64,000 nucleotides of DNA from Chiridota heheva (GCA_020152595.1 JAIGNY010002171.1:3618501-3682500), one strand, 5' to 3'. Positions 43,693-56,932 are shown, counted from the stretch's first letter. Translations and numbers: made by a program. The notes: generated by a model from the sequence alone, not told the origin.

Positions 43693-44508
43693 TCACTCCT
43701 CCACGCTAACCATACCGGCTCCCGCCACAACAGATTCGCCTTTTGCTCTAAGTGGTTGAACATTGGTGAGCTTTGACGTGTACGGAATCCCCTCCTCGTT
43801 GTCGTCATCGTTCGTCTCAAGAGGCATATATGGCGGGAAAGTTCCTGACGGATCGACGTGAAATTCATCAGGATCAATCGTGAAACCAAGACTCGGAAAC
43901 AAAAGTGAAATGGTGAGCAATAATCCACCTACACATAATAAGACAAGGCTTGCCAGTTTTGCACTGTTTAATTTTTGATTGAATTCCACTGCATCGTGAT
44001 CAATGACAGGAATCTTCGCTTTGTGATCGATTAACTCTTCATGCGGCTGAACAACATAACTTACCAATAACGCTAACAGGCCCAACAGGAGCACGTTCAC
44101 GCCTACCCAAGCACCTGCTTTCCACCAGAATGACGAACAGTACCTTCTTCCAACACATTTCCTAACTTTCTCTCGGCAACCTCCCAAAGGACCACCCCCA
44201 CTTTCATATAGCCCATTCTTAGTATCCTTAACACTAGGATCTTCCTCGTAAAAATGGTGGAGATAAGATCTTATTCCAAACTCCGAAGAGCTTGTTGATG
44301 GGGTATCAATAGTAGATCGTTCGCTTGTTTCACTTTCTGTTACGCTCTCCAGATTGGGTGGACGAGCAAATACTTTACGGCGAGCCCCAGCGTGTTGAAA
44401 GCCACTCGACACCGTAGGCGGAAGTGACGGTTGTTGACTTGGTAAGGGCCACGGTGCATTATCTGTGTTGGTGAGCTTGGTAGGTTCACCTCCTGGGCTA
44501 GACGCCAT
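43693..44508 (-). CDS. NRSN: Neurensin-family two-pass vesicle membrane protein
   Basis: An intact 271-codon single-exon frame, ATG at 44506-44508 and TGA at 43693-43695. Family marks in order are GIRSYLHHFYE (residues 78-88; vertebrate neurensins have G-V-R-S-Y-L-H-x-F-Y-E), SSFWWKAG (125-132), helix 1 about 131-153, VIDHDAVEFNQKLNSAKLA (168-186), helix 2 about 185-211, and NVQPL near the C-terminus (249-253). Neurensins (about 200 residues in mammals) sit in small vesicles of neurons and act in neurite growth. This one has a Ser/Thr/Pro-rich N-terminal extension of about 60 residues and an acidic segment after helix 2. The codon three before the ATG is TTG, so the frame must not be started there. 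A splice-acceptor-like 'caatcttcag' ends just upstream at 44523, suggesting a 5' UTR intron. Confidence 0.9.
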   Translation of the reverse strand: MASSPGGEPTKLTNTDNAPWPLPSQQPSLPPTVSSGFQHAGARRKVFARPPNLESVTESETSERSTIDTPSTSSSEFGIRSYLHHFYEEDPSVKDTKNGLYESGGGPLGGCREKVRKCVGRRYCSSFWWKAGAWVGVNVLLLGLLALLVSYVVQPHEELIDHKAKIPVIDHDAVEFNQKLNSAKLASLVLLCVGGLLLTISLLFPSLGFTIDPDEFHVDPSGTFPPYMPLETNDDDNEEGIPYTSKLTNVQPLRAKGESVVAGAGMVSVEE

Positions 44509-44522
44509 CTTCGACAAAAAAC

Positions 44523-45740
44523 CTGAAGATTGATCAAATTCACACGTGTGCCTTTGCGGTGAGAACCTAATGAAGAATTAATTATCTGTTTTCCGCGTGT
44601 GACTCCCCAGCAGCAAGACAGTTAATAACGAGATCCAAGGTCTTAAAAGAAAATGGAGTAACAAATCATACAGCTTTCTTGAATTAATTAATCTCTAAGC
44701 ATTCCACACAGCACTAAACACACACAAAAAATACAATGCGAGTGACGTAAAAGGCCTTGGTTTTAAATTGATTTAATTTAACTGATTGACTGGTGGCAAA
44801 AGTTTACTACTGAACTACGCAATTGTTTCCAGTATGCTACACGCTATCCTGATGAATAGATGAATCAAATCAAAGTACCGTACACTTCTATCTCATAAGA
44901 CAGTAGCATAAAGCTCCAAAAGACTAACAAAAGCACATTAATGACGCTTATATTATGGAAGCGTACTTATTCATTATCACTATTCATGATACATCGAAAA
45001 CTGACTGAAACAAATGGACTTCCTTGGAATGTATCAATGATGGAAATGTTCAAAAAAGTAATACAAATAATTCTTTGGCTTCAAATGATTAGATGAAAAG
45101 AAAGACCCGAACTCGATTCCCGATTAAGGTAAAAAACAAACAAGATATGTGTTTAAACAAATGAGGTATTATAAAAAACTTGTATGTTAGCGTTAATAAC
45201 AAAGATATAAAAGGACGACTAATTACCGCTTCATATCACTTGCAATTCTTCACAACAAAGTTGTACACATTTTCTTGTTTACTTGTTTTGGGTCTTCCCT
45301 GTTTTGATTCAAGAAAACAACACGCTTAAACGAAACCACTGATTTGTCTTTCAAAACAGAAAATTTTCTCGTTAAAATAACGAGATTTCGTCGGTTGATC
45401 AAATTACCCTTTCTTGGTCCATTGCGATAATAAGTGTAAATAGAATTCGGAACTTGAATGGTTGGTCCTTTTCAAAACGGTTTTCACTTTCGCAATTTGT
45501 TTTTCTCTGAATAAATGAAATTGTGTCGCTATATCGCTGTTGAGTCAAAGAAATCCAGTGGGAAAATAATCTCTCAAAAAAGGACGGTGTTTAACTCTTG
45601 CACAGATTAAGGGGTAACTTTTGACTTGCTTCTTGTTATAGACGGTCACATCAGTACACGGTGCAATCAACATATGTCGTACTGCATTTATCCTTGACGC
45701 TACGTATATATCTTTCAAGTGATGATTTCATTCACTTGGT
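44523..45740. other. Upstream region of neurensin and 3' flank of the next - strand gene
   Basis: AT-rich and non-coding. It should contain the neurensin 5' UTR exon or promoter and the 3' UTR of the gene ending at 45741. No TATA box or poly(A) signal could be fixed with confidence. Confidence 0.4.
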
Positions 45741-45891
45741 CTAGATGTTGAATATGATAAAGATGACCAGTAAGATAACCGAGGTCGGAATCACCGAAAC
45801 GGACGCTTGTTTGGCTATTTTGAAACCACTTAACCCAGAAGTGAAGGTATTTTTACCAGATGGGCTGCAAGATCGAGACGACTTGAAATAA
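45741..45891 (-). CDS. Terminal exon of an unidentified gene, GPI-signal-like hydrophobic tail
   Basis: On the - strand a strong 3' splice site (T/C-rich 'tttcttctttcctctctag', AG complement at 45892-45893) opens a 151-base exon. Its first base completes a split codon, followed by 49 codons and TAG (complement at 45741-45743). The product has a polar Ser/Gly/Lys-rich stretch (SSRSCSPSGKNTFTSG), a spacer, then a hydrophobic run to the end (SVSVIPTSVILLVIFIIFNI). That layout (small residues, spacer, 15-20 hydrophobic residues, no basic tail) fits a GPI-attachment signal. A tail-anchored or single-pass C-terminus is possible. The parent protein is unknown; earlier exons must lie to the right. 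The opposite strand also has a 48-codon frame, which I take to be the shadow. Confidence 0.55.
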
Positions 45892-45895
45892 CTAG

Positions 45896-48655
45896 AGAGG
45901 AAAGAAGAAAAACGATTAGTTAAGATAGAAAATATTAATCACAGGCAAGATGAATAATCATATCTCCATAAAAGAATCTGAAACCTTGATGAAAATATCT
46001 TTGTCATTATATAAAAATAAAAATGAAACGAACAAATGTGGATTCCTTTAAGTCGTGTAATTTCTATTCAATATTGAAAGAAAATCTTTTTTTTGTATAT
46101 AACCGTAATCAATCCGGGATTTTTCCTATTTAAGGAATCTGCAAAGTAGACGTCATGCGACCATTTTGTTCACATCTTGTGATATAATTGTACAGAAAGT
46201 TTAGGTGATGGACTTATTGTTATATAATTTAAGACTGTGTTATGTGTAATTTCACTCCTTGAAATTCATAATGTCAAAAATAAAATGCTACTTTTACAAA
46301 CATTTGTGCTTTTGAAACAACCGTTTCGCGCTAAAAACATTGAGGATTTACAGGCAAAGGTTTTTTTTTTACAAACATATTTCAAATTTATTATACACTG
46401 CATAAACATTTTAACCATAACAGGTTAGTGTATACATGGTATAGCGAATGATGATTGGGAAATATTGCACAAAACCGCAGTCTATCTCCATATCACCAAA
46501 AGTTCCTAATTTTAGGAACATTTTGGTTCCATATTTTAGAACCTCCCCCCGAACTGATAATTTCAAAAGCAATTTAACGTGTTTTTTTTTTTTATAAAAC
46601 GTTAATAAAACCTTTTTAAACAGAAACTTAGAGTTAGATAATACGATAACAGTTTGACAAGTCTCCAGCATCACGCGTATACAAACAACTCTTTGCAAGT
46701 TGAAGAAAATATTCCACTCAGCTGTTGGAATCACCAGTGCACCCCTGATTCTGAAAGTATTGATAACAATTCTGATAACATTGATTAAAACCCAGAACTT
46801 ATCAACTATTAAATGCATATGGAAATGCATTCCCAAACAGTAATTTTTTTATATGACGAGAGACAAAGGCCAATCATGTGTTCAACACATGCATTAATGT
46901 GGATATGAACACGGATCTTTATGGCATCAGTATATACAAAATATCGGTACTTCTCTTATAAAAAATTAATTGTTGTTGATCTTCGTGAAGTGTTTAACTC
47001 AATGGCGAGAGATCTTAAGAGTCTTAATATTTGCAGACTATATCATCGTACGTACAGTCCAGGAGTAGTCGTTTTGTTCATATTTTGCGATACAAATATA
47101 CCGAAAGATTAAGTAAGAGACCATTTTGTCATAAAGAATGTAAATTTTGGGATGTGTAAATTTATTCTTTAGAACCTGCAATCTCAACGACGAAATTATA
47201 CGGTTTCAAATATTTTGGGCTTTAAACTGACTGTTTTCCTCGTATTACATAAACGACGTGGTAAATATATACAAAAGCAGTGGATAATATTAAGCCATGA
47301 AAGCAATGAAGGTTTATCACTGAGTTTAAAGTTTCCCCGGGCAAAGAAATCTTTTGCAGAGGTATTTGAAATTTGAAACCTATAATCTAATTTAATTTAT
47401 AACCTAAAATCTATAATATAATTTATAATGGATGCTTTTGGTTCCTTATTTTAGGACCTCATTTGGACTGTCGTATGAAATTAATTTAGCGGCCTACATT
47501 TACAAAAGATAGTTTACGACCTTGCGAGGAAGCGGACGGAGTTCAGAGTGCTAGTGTTGAACACTCCGATAGTTAAAGAATATATAGTAGTCAATAAATC
47601 ATTATTACAGCAGCAACTGTCATTTGAAAATATATTGGATTCATTGTTCATCTACGGTGCATGGACATTGATCGATGTAAAGTGTTCAATTCACTGACAA
47701 GCGATTCAATACATCAATCAAGAGATCAAACAAGAGGACATCAATTAACAATTTTACTAAATGGCAGTCACTATTGTAACAATAATTAGTTAGTGACACA
47801 CATGTATGTTACAAGGTATAGGTCAAAACCATAACAGTAGCAATAAGGTACACAGACAGATAGACAAAGTGTATGAGTTGGTTTAGAAATCTTCAGTTAT
47901 CAGTAATAGTATCAGTGTCAGTATTATTAGAAACATTAATCAGTCCACACTTAGGCCAAATAGTTTAAACCTAACAAGTCTGCAAGGAAGGTAAGGGAAG
48001 GGAAGTGGGGTGGGTGGGTGGAGGAGGGGGGGGGGGGTAAAGCGTTAGCGTGTTTCAAAACTTCAGGTAGTGGAAAATGGATAAAGATATCTAAATCCCA
48101 TATTACGAGTAGTGATAACTTAAACTTATATTTGATTCATTGCTTATCTATAGTAAATGACAACTGATCAAAATAAATTGAACAAATTGATGATGAGAGA
48201 TAGAATATGAATGATAATTGTACTATAGTTGCGACAATATATTATCATAGTAAATAGTTGTTCGTCCACTTTTACTTTCGAAATATATCTTGAAATGCGC
48301 TGTTTCTCAACAGCTTATACAGATCGATCAAAAACCCATCCACGAGATATAATAATCACACTCAATATTCAGGACTGGTTTACTCGAAACGATGCATTCA
48401 CAAAGGCATTATTTCAATTTTGTAGGCCTATACAACTAAAATTTTCCGGTAAGTAAAGTTTGCTGGAAATAATGAGAAAAAAAAAGTAATTGTCACTCGG
48501 TATTTAATTAAAAAAATCAGCAAAAAGAGCTTTCTCGTACTGACAGCAAATTTCAATTCTATACATTTTTCTAAAATCAAAATACGTTTATCACAAACAG
48601 GTGTCTTAATTCTTGAACAGCTTGTAACAGCATAATGATTTCCATGCTTTTATTT
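45896..48655. other. Intergenic or intronic, diverged repeats
   Basis: It includes two diverged copies of a repeat starting 'tttgttca...ttgtgata' (about 46160-46350 and 47070-47235; a third is near 50280-50440). A segment at 47270-47390 is similar to the interior of the MITE at 30584-31069. If the terminal exon at 45741 is real, this is probably its last intron. Confidence 0.45.
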
Positions 48656-48765
48656 TTTCGTCCAATGCGTCTTCTTCGTTGCCAAGATATTGTTGATGCC
48701 AGAAAAGCAGTTTCTTGGTATAAAAGATAAAAAGAGGGAAATGTCATCGCTTTTCAACATATTTT
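48656..48765 (-). other. Weak candidate - strand exon
   Basis: Behind a pyrimidine-rich acceptor (complement of 'cttggtataaaagat') an open frame of 36 codons reads KLLFWHQQYLGNEEDALDEK then IKAWK and ends TAA. Composition looks more protein-like than its surroundings, but no family is recognised and no expression evidence is available. It could be a transposon remnant. Confidence 0.2.
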
Positions 48766-50868
48766 AATTCTGTAGGGATTTTATCTTCATACATGAGCAC
48801 CTTTCTGTCAGTCAGAGATTTCTGCTGGATTAAAAGTAACATTCGCAGTTAAAGTTCATTAGTTTGTTTCATCAACATTTCACATTCAATCTAGAAACTT
48901 ACAAGTGCCATGGCATATCTAGCTCCTCGTGCCAAATATCATCCTCAATGACTTTAACATGACAAGGATTACGGTGTTATCTTTTCCGTTTTCAATTAAA
49001 TTCTTTTCTTGTTTTCATGATTTCGGCTTATACTTGATAGGCATACATGATGATATACTAATGATGATATAAACCACTGTGTGTTCAATTTCATAGAAAT
49101 TTCCCGCATGGCAAAATGTGAATTGCGATGAATCTATTAATTATCCACAGGAAGATGTTAATGAATGCTTTAGTTATGCACGATATTAATACAATTTTAT
49201 CTTTCATACCATGAAAATTGAGTGGATGGTCCACCGTACGATGGGTGGCACTTCAACGTCAGGTTTTGAATGTTTGATCCAAGGTCAATGAAATTCCAAG
49301 TCGATGAAAAGTTACTAAAGTTTCAGCCCCAAATTTCCTTCAGATTTTCACAATGTAATCAAAAATAAGATTAAATGAGTCTAAGTATGCAAACTTGACA
49401 ATATAAGTGTCTCGCTGAGTGTCATGTAGTACGTTATATATATGGCAGAACAAGTGGAAATCGAAATATAAGTTTTATCGGTACTAAGCATGAACTATAT
49501 AGAACATTGTGATGGTGGGATTAGGGACGGGGTAATAAGGAAGAGTATTCATTTTGGTTCTTGTAATTTTAGAAAAAATTGAATATTTTTGCGAAAATTG
49601 TATATAGTCTTCTGACTATTCAAAGCTTTGTTTTACGTGTACATGAAAAAGACTAATAATGCAGTATCTAAACTTACAGGTAAAAAACAAATAGAACCAA
49701 CCAAAAACCGAACGAACAAACAGTCTTTATTTGTGTTGTTTTACACTATTATCAGATTATGTATGAATTTCACGCTCAAAATCCCAATACTACCGTCTTC
49801 TGTGGATCATTGTATTCCAAAATGATTGCTACATATTCACAATGAAATTTTTAAATCGGTTTTGTAATTAAGAATATCTCTTTCCGTCTCACACCCATGA
49901 TTAATTGCTCACAATTTTCCTTTTAGATGACCCTTATTTTACAGTAGAATGCTTTCAAAATGGCATAACCCTCTTAAGCTTGCTGTGTAAATTCCATGGA
50001 AACGGTGTTATCATTTTAGTGTCTTCTTCAAATGACATTGGGCGGCTTTTAAACTGATCGTGCATGGGTAATTCATTTGCATTTTAAGAAATTGCATTTC
50101 AGGTTTCTTGCACTCTTATTAGGACTCAAAGGTACATTGATTGATGAAGTGTAAGGTGAAAACAAAACAGAGTACAACATCAGAGGATCAATTGACTAAC
50201 TTCGGCCCGGTATGTTTTATTTTAATTTGATGAATCTATTTACTGATGTTATGCCGCCGTTTTATTAAAATGTTGCAAAAAAATAAAATTGTACAGATAG
50301 AATAAATAATGGACGTTATGTGTTATAAAATGTGAGAATTTGCGATGCTATAATTCACTCTTTGAAATATACAATTTCAAAGATAAAATAATTATGTCCA
50401 CAAATATTTGAAAGAACGTGCGGAAAAGCTTAGGTTTGTGCTTCTCTGAGTATTCTCAAAGTTTTCGATTTTAGAGAAAAGTATAAAAACAAAATATCAT
50501 ATAGGTCAAAACAGACTCTCCCGGTCTCTCGTGGATTAGTCGTTTCGAAGAAACAAGTATTAGCCCCTCCTTAATTTCACCATCTGAGCATTTTCATCAG
50601 ACACGCTGGGAATTCTTAAAGGATTACTGCAGGCGAAAAGGGCAAGGACAAAATCAGAACATGTACCATGATGTTACCTTAGAAAAACATAGGAAATTAC
50701 ATAAAATGCAAATGACTGAGCGATACTGAATTGCATATTGTAGAACGAAAACGTCCATTATTCATAACATAAAAAATGTATTTGAAGTATCACAGCCTGT
50801 ATGTCTATAGCCAAATACGTAAAAATGCTTTGAAAAAAAAAGAGAAAACAAAACCAATCACTTCTTAC

Positions 50869-50969
50869 CCTCGTGAGCCCCGTTGTCACCGCCCAACGAT
50901 CCCACGGTTCCATCATGTTAAGAAATGGATCCCGTAAGTTACAATGTATCAAGTTTAGTACAATTAGAA
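50869..50969 (-). CDS. Candidate internal exon, - strand
   Basis: On the - strand an acceptor 'tttttttttattag' and donor 'gtaaga' enclose 101 bases. Two bases complete a codon, then 33 codons follow (including LRDPFLNMMEPWDRWAVTT) in a GC-richer patch than its surroundings. It ends in phase 0, whereas the terminal exon at 45741-45891 needs two leading bases, so at least one exon would lie between them if they belong together. No protein family recognised. Confidence 0.35.
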
Positions 50970-52139
50970 CTAATAAAAAAAAATTCTCGCTGTGCCTGTA
51001 CACACATCAATTACATTGACCTCAATTGGTTTAAATATTGAACAAAACGAAATGTTATTCATTAATCTGGCAGAAATGTTGCAAAAAGCCTTAGTCAGTT
51101 AGTACAGTGTCAGCTGATGATGTCATGGCAGCAGCTGAGACCTTTAAAAGACAGAAAATTACGAGAAAAAAAATCAATCACTCTTTCAGCATCCTTAATT
51201 GTTTACAAAAGATAGTCGCCTATATACTATTGTTTACGAATGATTTTACGGAAAGTAAATCATTGAAAGATTACGGTAACTCACGAGACGAACTTGAATG
51301 ATTTTATATGGGGCCCCAAACAATCAGAATTTAAGCAAAACAAATTCATGTGCCGATTTCTTGTACGATAAGTCTGTAGAAATACCGAATGTGTACCACT
51401 CAATTGTATAATCTTTAAAAACGTTTTTACGGGTTTTACAGGTGTTTCTTCAAATAGGAACTCTCAGACCATAGGCTGGATTTTGGGGAACAAGGGGGCA
51501 TTTGCTCAACCCCCCACTTTTCCCGAATTTATAACTTGCGTTTTTTGCATCTTCAGCGTGATTTTAAGAATCCCCCCCCAAAAAAAATCCCCCCCCCCCC
51601 CGCACACACACACACCACACACACACACACTACACACACACTCTTGATTTTGCACCCCACTTACGGTATGCAAATCCCGGCCATGTCTCGGACTGATCAA
51701 GCTCCCTTTTCCCTTTTCTCTCATTAAATACCTGCCAACCAAATTTGACGTGTTGGTGGCGTGGCAGTGCTGCAATATTCTATCAAATGACGTCAATGAA
51801 AGAAAGATACATTTGATAGTTTCAGGGCCGCCGATAAAGAGGAAAACTGATCATAAATGGGGACCGTTAAAATGGCGATTTAGTAGTTAATTTTCTATTA
51901 CACTTTGGCCAGTAAGCAATAGGCCCTGATTGTTCATAAATTTTCCATGGAGTATTTCATTGTTGAAATGTTCGAAGGGTAAAAACGTACAACATATCAA
52001 TATATAGGCAAAAAAAGAAGAAAATTTATCGATCATATAGTAACCCGACCTAATTAGACAACATGGAGTAGCTGATCTCATCACCTTAAACATACAGCAT
52101 AATGGGGGAAATAGCTAATGATAATAACTATTTGGGAAA
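50970..52139. other. Intergenic or intronic, low-complexity tracts
   Basis: It contains a poly-C run followed by (CA)n at 51571-51643. No gene or repeat family was recognised elsewhere. Confidence 0.45.
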
Positions 52140-53060
52140 TGGTTAAAAAAGGTCACTAGCAGCTCTGTGACCTTTGAACTTTTTACCATAGAGTTAAGGG
52201 GACACAAGTTCATGTACCATGTGATAAAAACATAGTATTGGTATAGGTCTTGCACTTTCGGAATTTAAAGTGGCTCAAACATTGTACAAATTACATTAAA
52301 AAAATAATAATAATAACAATACAAATCACATATTTGACCTCTGACCTTGACCCTAATCACTGAAACAACTTCTAAATTTTTCACATTTATCGTACCCTAC
52401 TGCATGACACCATTCATGCTCACGTTACACTTACCATTCCACCATTCCATTACTATAGGGGAAAATGGTAAAAAGTGGTCAATAGCTCTGTGACCTTTGA
52501 CCTTTCGACCCCAGAGTCTACGGGACACAAATTCATGTGCCAAGGTACCATGGTACACATAGGGTTGGTAAAAGTTTTGTACTTTTAAAGTTTTAAATGG
52601 CGAAATTGTTTGCATAAAAAGCGCTTATGTTACCATTGGCCCATGACCTTTTACCTTTTGACCTCCAATTATTATATTTTTGTTAGAATGTTAAACCCTA
52701 CCCACCTATGCAACTTGTAAAGATACCAAGTAATTCCTTAAAAAGATACAACCATCACCATAAACTTGTTTCATTTGACCTGTGACCTTTGATCTTTGTA
52801 CCCGAAACGTTGGAGACAAAAGTTAACGGCCAGGGGTACCCGTCCACCAATTTTGGTTTATGTGTGTATTACAGTTTTTGAGTTATAAGCCACACAACAT
52901 ACGCACACACACCACACATACACACAAACACACGGACAGACGCAAAAATCACCAAAACCTTATGCCCCTAACCCTAATATGAGGTCATCATATGAGACCT
53001 CTGGTGGGTCCCACCGGGCCCCTAATAACAAGGGGGTGTCCATGTAGTGTAGGAGGTATT
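52140..53060. repeat. Interspersed repeat with diverged TGACCTTTGACC modules
   Basis: Two related modules, one near 52146-52275 and one near 52469-52600 (offset about 320), share 'agctctgtgacctttga', 'gggacacaa(g/a)ttcatgt' and 'cttttaaag/ttcggaattt' positions. Further 'tgacct' runs occur near 52334, 52650 and 52780. A CA-rich stretch and 'ggtgggtcccaccgg' close it near 53010. No coding capacity. Class unknown. Confidence 0.65.
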
Positions 53061-56000
53061 TGCCTATGCAGCAAAGTGACTCTCATCGCAAACTATAAAG
53101 GCTTAGCTAAATGACATAAGCCATGTAAGTAGATACCTGATAGTACATGTCCCAATGTTGTCCCCATGGCGCGAATGCAATACCAGTGAAAATTTGGTTT
53201 CGTTTTTATCTCTATATGCAGATGTCTCTTACATATTTGGAAAGACAAAAATTAAATATTTCGAAACATTCTTTCCACAAGATTTTCAGCTTATCGATTC
53301 ATCAACTTCTGTGTAAAGCTATACGTTTTGTTTTCTTATTCGTCAAAATCATTTGGTCAAAACAAGAGGTTTTGTAACGCTGTATACACAGACAGTTGAA
53401 GTAAATTAAATCGTACACACTGAGATGCCTCCCAAATGGAAACAGCGTACATCAGGGACAACTCACAGTTTTGATAACATCAAGAGGAATGATATTGTCA
53501 CTCGGATTCCTACTTTTCTTGTAAATTGCAAAATCCGGAGAGACGTCCAATAGCACGACAAAGATCTAAAGGCTTGAACTGTCTTTCTTCAAGAACTATT
53601 ATCCGTATTTTTTGACATGAATTGTTTCATCTCATTTATAATGGAACATAAAATGAGTACGATGGGTGAGTTGATACAAATCTTGATCCAAAGCTTGTGA
53701 AGGAGACATTTTAGTGTTTGACGTATGCGTGATACAGACGCTTTGAACGTTCGAAAGGCAGAAAGGTAGATGAATATTAGAGCAGCGAGCTGAAAATGGA
53801 ATTAGTTGGCCAAAAGATGTGAAAAATAGGTGCAGGCAAAGGAAAGAAACGGGATCTTACGCCATATAAATGATGAAAATGTCTGGAAAACATGGCAAAG
53901 GTCTAAATTTTGAAGAAGCAATTATACCCTTTCATTTACTCTTCGGCTGTTCTGTAAAATGTAGAGTTTGAACGATGTTAAAGACTTCTATTTGAGACAG
54001 TACTTGACAATACTTTAGGAAATCAACGCTCAGCGACGTCGACCATCCCATCTTCATTCGAATATACTTCTGAACAAATATTCCTTATATAATTTCCGAT
54101 TTATGATTTACTTATTTTCTTTTCTTTTTTCTGGATCATGATGCATCTTGCCTTTTTTCGTTTAATTCCCAAAAAAAATGGTGACGGTCATTAGTAATTT
54201 TGGATTGGTTAATTTTCAAATTAAACATATTGATTACAATCTATTTCTCGAAATGTTCAGTCGGGTGATATGTATTGTTCCCCTACCCTCGTATATAGGC
54301 ATAGCTATAGTCTACGATGACTTATATGTAACTGAGACAAGGTTTTTATATTTATGTTGTTTGCACCTTTTTAAATATGCCCGAACGTTACTGTATACAG
54401 ACATGCTGACCTTTCTAATTAACAACTCTTCTCTTGGTTTGGGGTTAATAACCACCAACATCAATCTTATCTAACGATTTGTGTCCATCGGCTATCTCTG
54501 ACCATCGATCTGGACACAATGTCATCCGGTTTCTCTTTCTTTCTTTTTTTTTTTTTTTCTGTCGCCGCGTATGGTATGTAATTTCATGCGAACATGATTA
54601 ATAGAAGTGTCAGTCTGGTATAACTATATATTGCGTCAAATAAATTGCATTGCATTCTAAAGGTTCGTTTATTTATAATTACCTACATGGGACTAGTTTT
54701 TGTTCAGCTCTATGTAATATAGTTCATATACTAAGCAAGAAACACTAGGAAGTTGGACATGCGATGGGTAAACGACAACATATATCACGCAACAATATTT
54801 ATGCAGGTTTATATTACAGTATTGAATGCACGTGTGGGTGATCTGCCTCCAAAACCTTAATTAATGCTGCAATATACGTCACTAAAAAGAGTGTGAGCAG
54901 TATTTTACCTTTGCGTTCCATGTTATATATGAAAGCACAGCAGAAAGATTGATTAAGACCACTTTGCTAATGTGCTCGTAATTCTGGATTATTCACATCT
55001 TAGTCTACTTTAATACAAAATCTCGTAACTGTGGCCTCTTTCAATCAATTGTACAATAAATTTTGTGAAATCAAGAAATTTAAAAAAACTAAAAACATAT
55101 TTCAGGCTTTTACAGATAACTATCTGCATGATCGGCAAATGTTTTGACATGATAATGTTGTAAGCAAACCCATCTATTTTGATGAATGAATGAATGCGTC
55201 ATAATGATTCTGTCAACTGCATGCTCAAGCTCCATGATAGCAATGATTGAAGGTCAGTACTCGTGTTAATGTGGAAACAACAATTCAACGTTTCTGATTG
55301 GCAGATCATATTTACAGAAAACCGACAAGCTAATCAAAAACTACAGCGGAAGTGACGTTGCTGGTATGTAGCTTATTTACTGGTGACTAGATTCCCTCTC
55401 TGATTACCTTGAGTGATTAATGACTTGTCACGATATACATGCATGTGAGTAAATTACCAAATCTAATCAATATAGTTATAAATTATATTCCCTCATCAGT
55501 GAATGTATTAGGGCCACTTATTTTTGCTCATCCTAGTGGGCTACTTGGTCTGTTTTCATATGATAGACTTAAATGATCACTCATCTGATTAAAATAAAAC
55601 CAATCAACAAATCTATCAGAATTATGCATCATTTGAGTGCATAAAAGATGAAATCCAAATATCACGATAAATAACGCGAAACGGCACATCTGCTGCAGAC
55701 GAAGGCAATAAACTGATTGTACAGATGTATAAATTAGTTAATATATTTTCATAATATCATATTAATAAATTTTCATAATGTTCCACTGGCAGAAAAAAGT
55801 GTCAATATAAAAGTGATTTAAAGGTGAAATATCAATTTCATTCATATTTTCCTTGATTTATTGATCCATATCCGTCAGATGATAAATTCATTCTATCTGT
55901 CTATGACTGATTAGAGTGCATCATCACTCCCAATACATATTTGAATTAGTAATGCGGCTTATACAGTTCTCATAGGGTAAATCTTGTTTGGGAGTTGAAA

Positions 56001-56900
56001 TGTATTTAAAAGAAGTAATGAAGAATCTGCTATATAGCAACTAACACGCTTTTTTCTCGTTAATAATCTATGTTCTTTTAAGTCTGACTTAGTGTAAATA
56101 TTCACTACAGAGTGCAATCATGAAGGTCTTTAATCCTAAGTAGAATTCACGCAGACATATAGATAATAATCACTTGGTGAATAGTACGTACTCAGTGCAT
56201 GTGGTCATCAACCCTTCACTCAATAATCCCAGATTTCATTCACCCATGATCTTATATTTTCAATTAAAGACTCAAGTCAATTACATTTACCACTTCCGGC
56301 TCAAATTCTAATTATTAATTCGATTGTCCTAGATAAATTGCGATTAAACTGTTAAAAAGGAAAAATTGTGTCTCCTAATTTTTACTCTGGACATAATTGG
56401 AGATACTGAATTAGGCTGTAAGGTCTATCATATAACCTAAGATTAACTCGACAAGCTGATCGTATTTGATAAATCTTCGTTATTAAGTCACGTTCCAATC
56501 ATACTAAACCACAGAATAAGAAAGGAATCACTTCATCATTATTTTATTTCGGTTTTGTCTTATATGATCATCATACAGATTTAGAAATGACCAGTCCTTT
56601 GCTTTGAAATCGACAAATACTTGCGCTCAGGCTGACTTTTAAGTAAACACGTAATGTCACGTTTCCAACGTGAACAGAAGAACAGTAGATTATGACGAAA
56701 CCGCTTTCAAGCATATGCCGAAACGCGCTGTTAGAGTGAACAATACTTTGATAAGGTGGTTTTCACTCCTTCTTTATCAGAAGACTTAAGTAGATGTTTA
56801 AGAAGAATCGTCAAGTTGTATTCGTAAATGGAGGAGGTAACATATTGGCTAAATTGCTAAAATTTACCAAACGCCATTAAAATAGGTCAAATCAAAATAT
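53061..56900. other. Intergenic or intronic, nothing firm
   Basis: AT-rich. A motif at 55286-55370 matches sequences near 61998 and, inverted, 62950 (see findings). Open frames lack domain signatures. Confidence 0.45.
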
Positions 56901-56932
56901 GTTGATATTGACCTGTTGACCAGTTTGCAGGT

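Noticed and set aside
45745-45891. 48-codon + strand frame with mixed composition
   Set aside because: It lies exactly opposite the - strand terminal exon, which has a splice acceptor and a hydrophobic tail. The + frame has no family match.
46411-46836. 141-codon - strand frame
   Set aside because: Lysine/leucine-rich low-complexity translation inside diverged repeats; no motif.
49200-49320. - strand segment resembling an Ig domain (L-x-L-K-C ... F-S-W)
   Set aside because: Acceptor is weak, phase unsupported, a second frame is equally open, and no partner cysteine exon was found.
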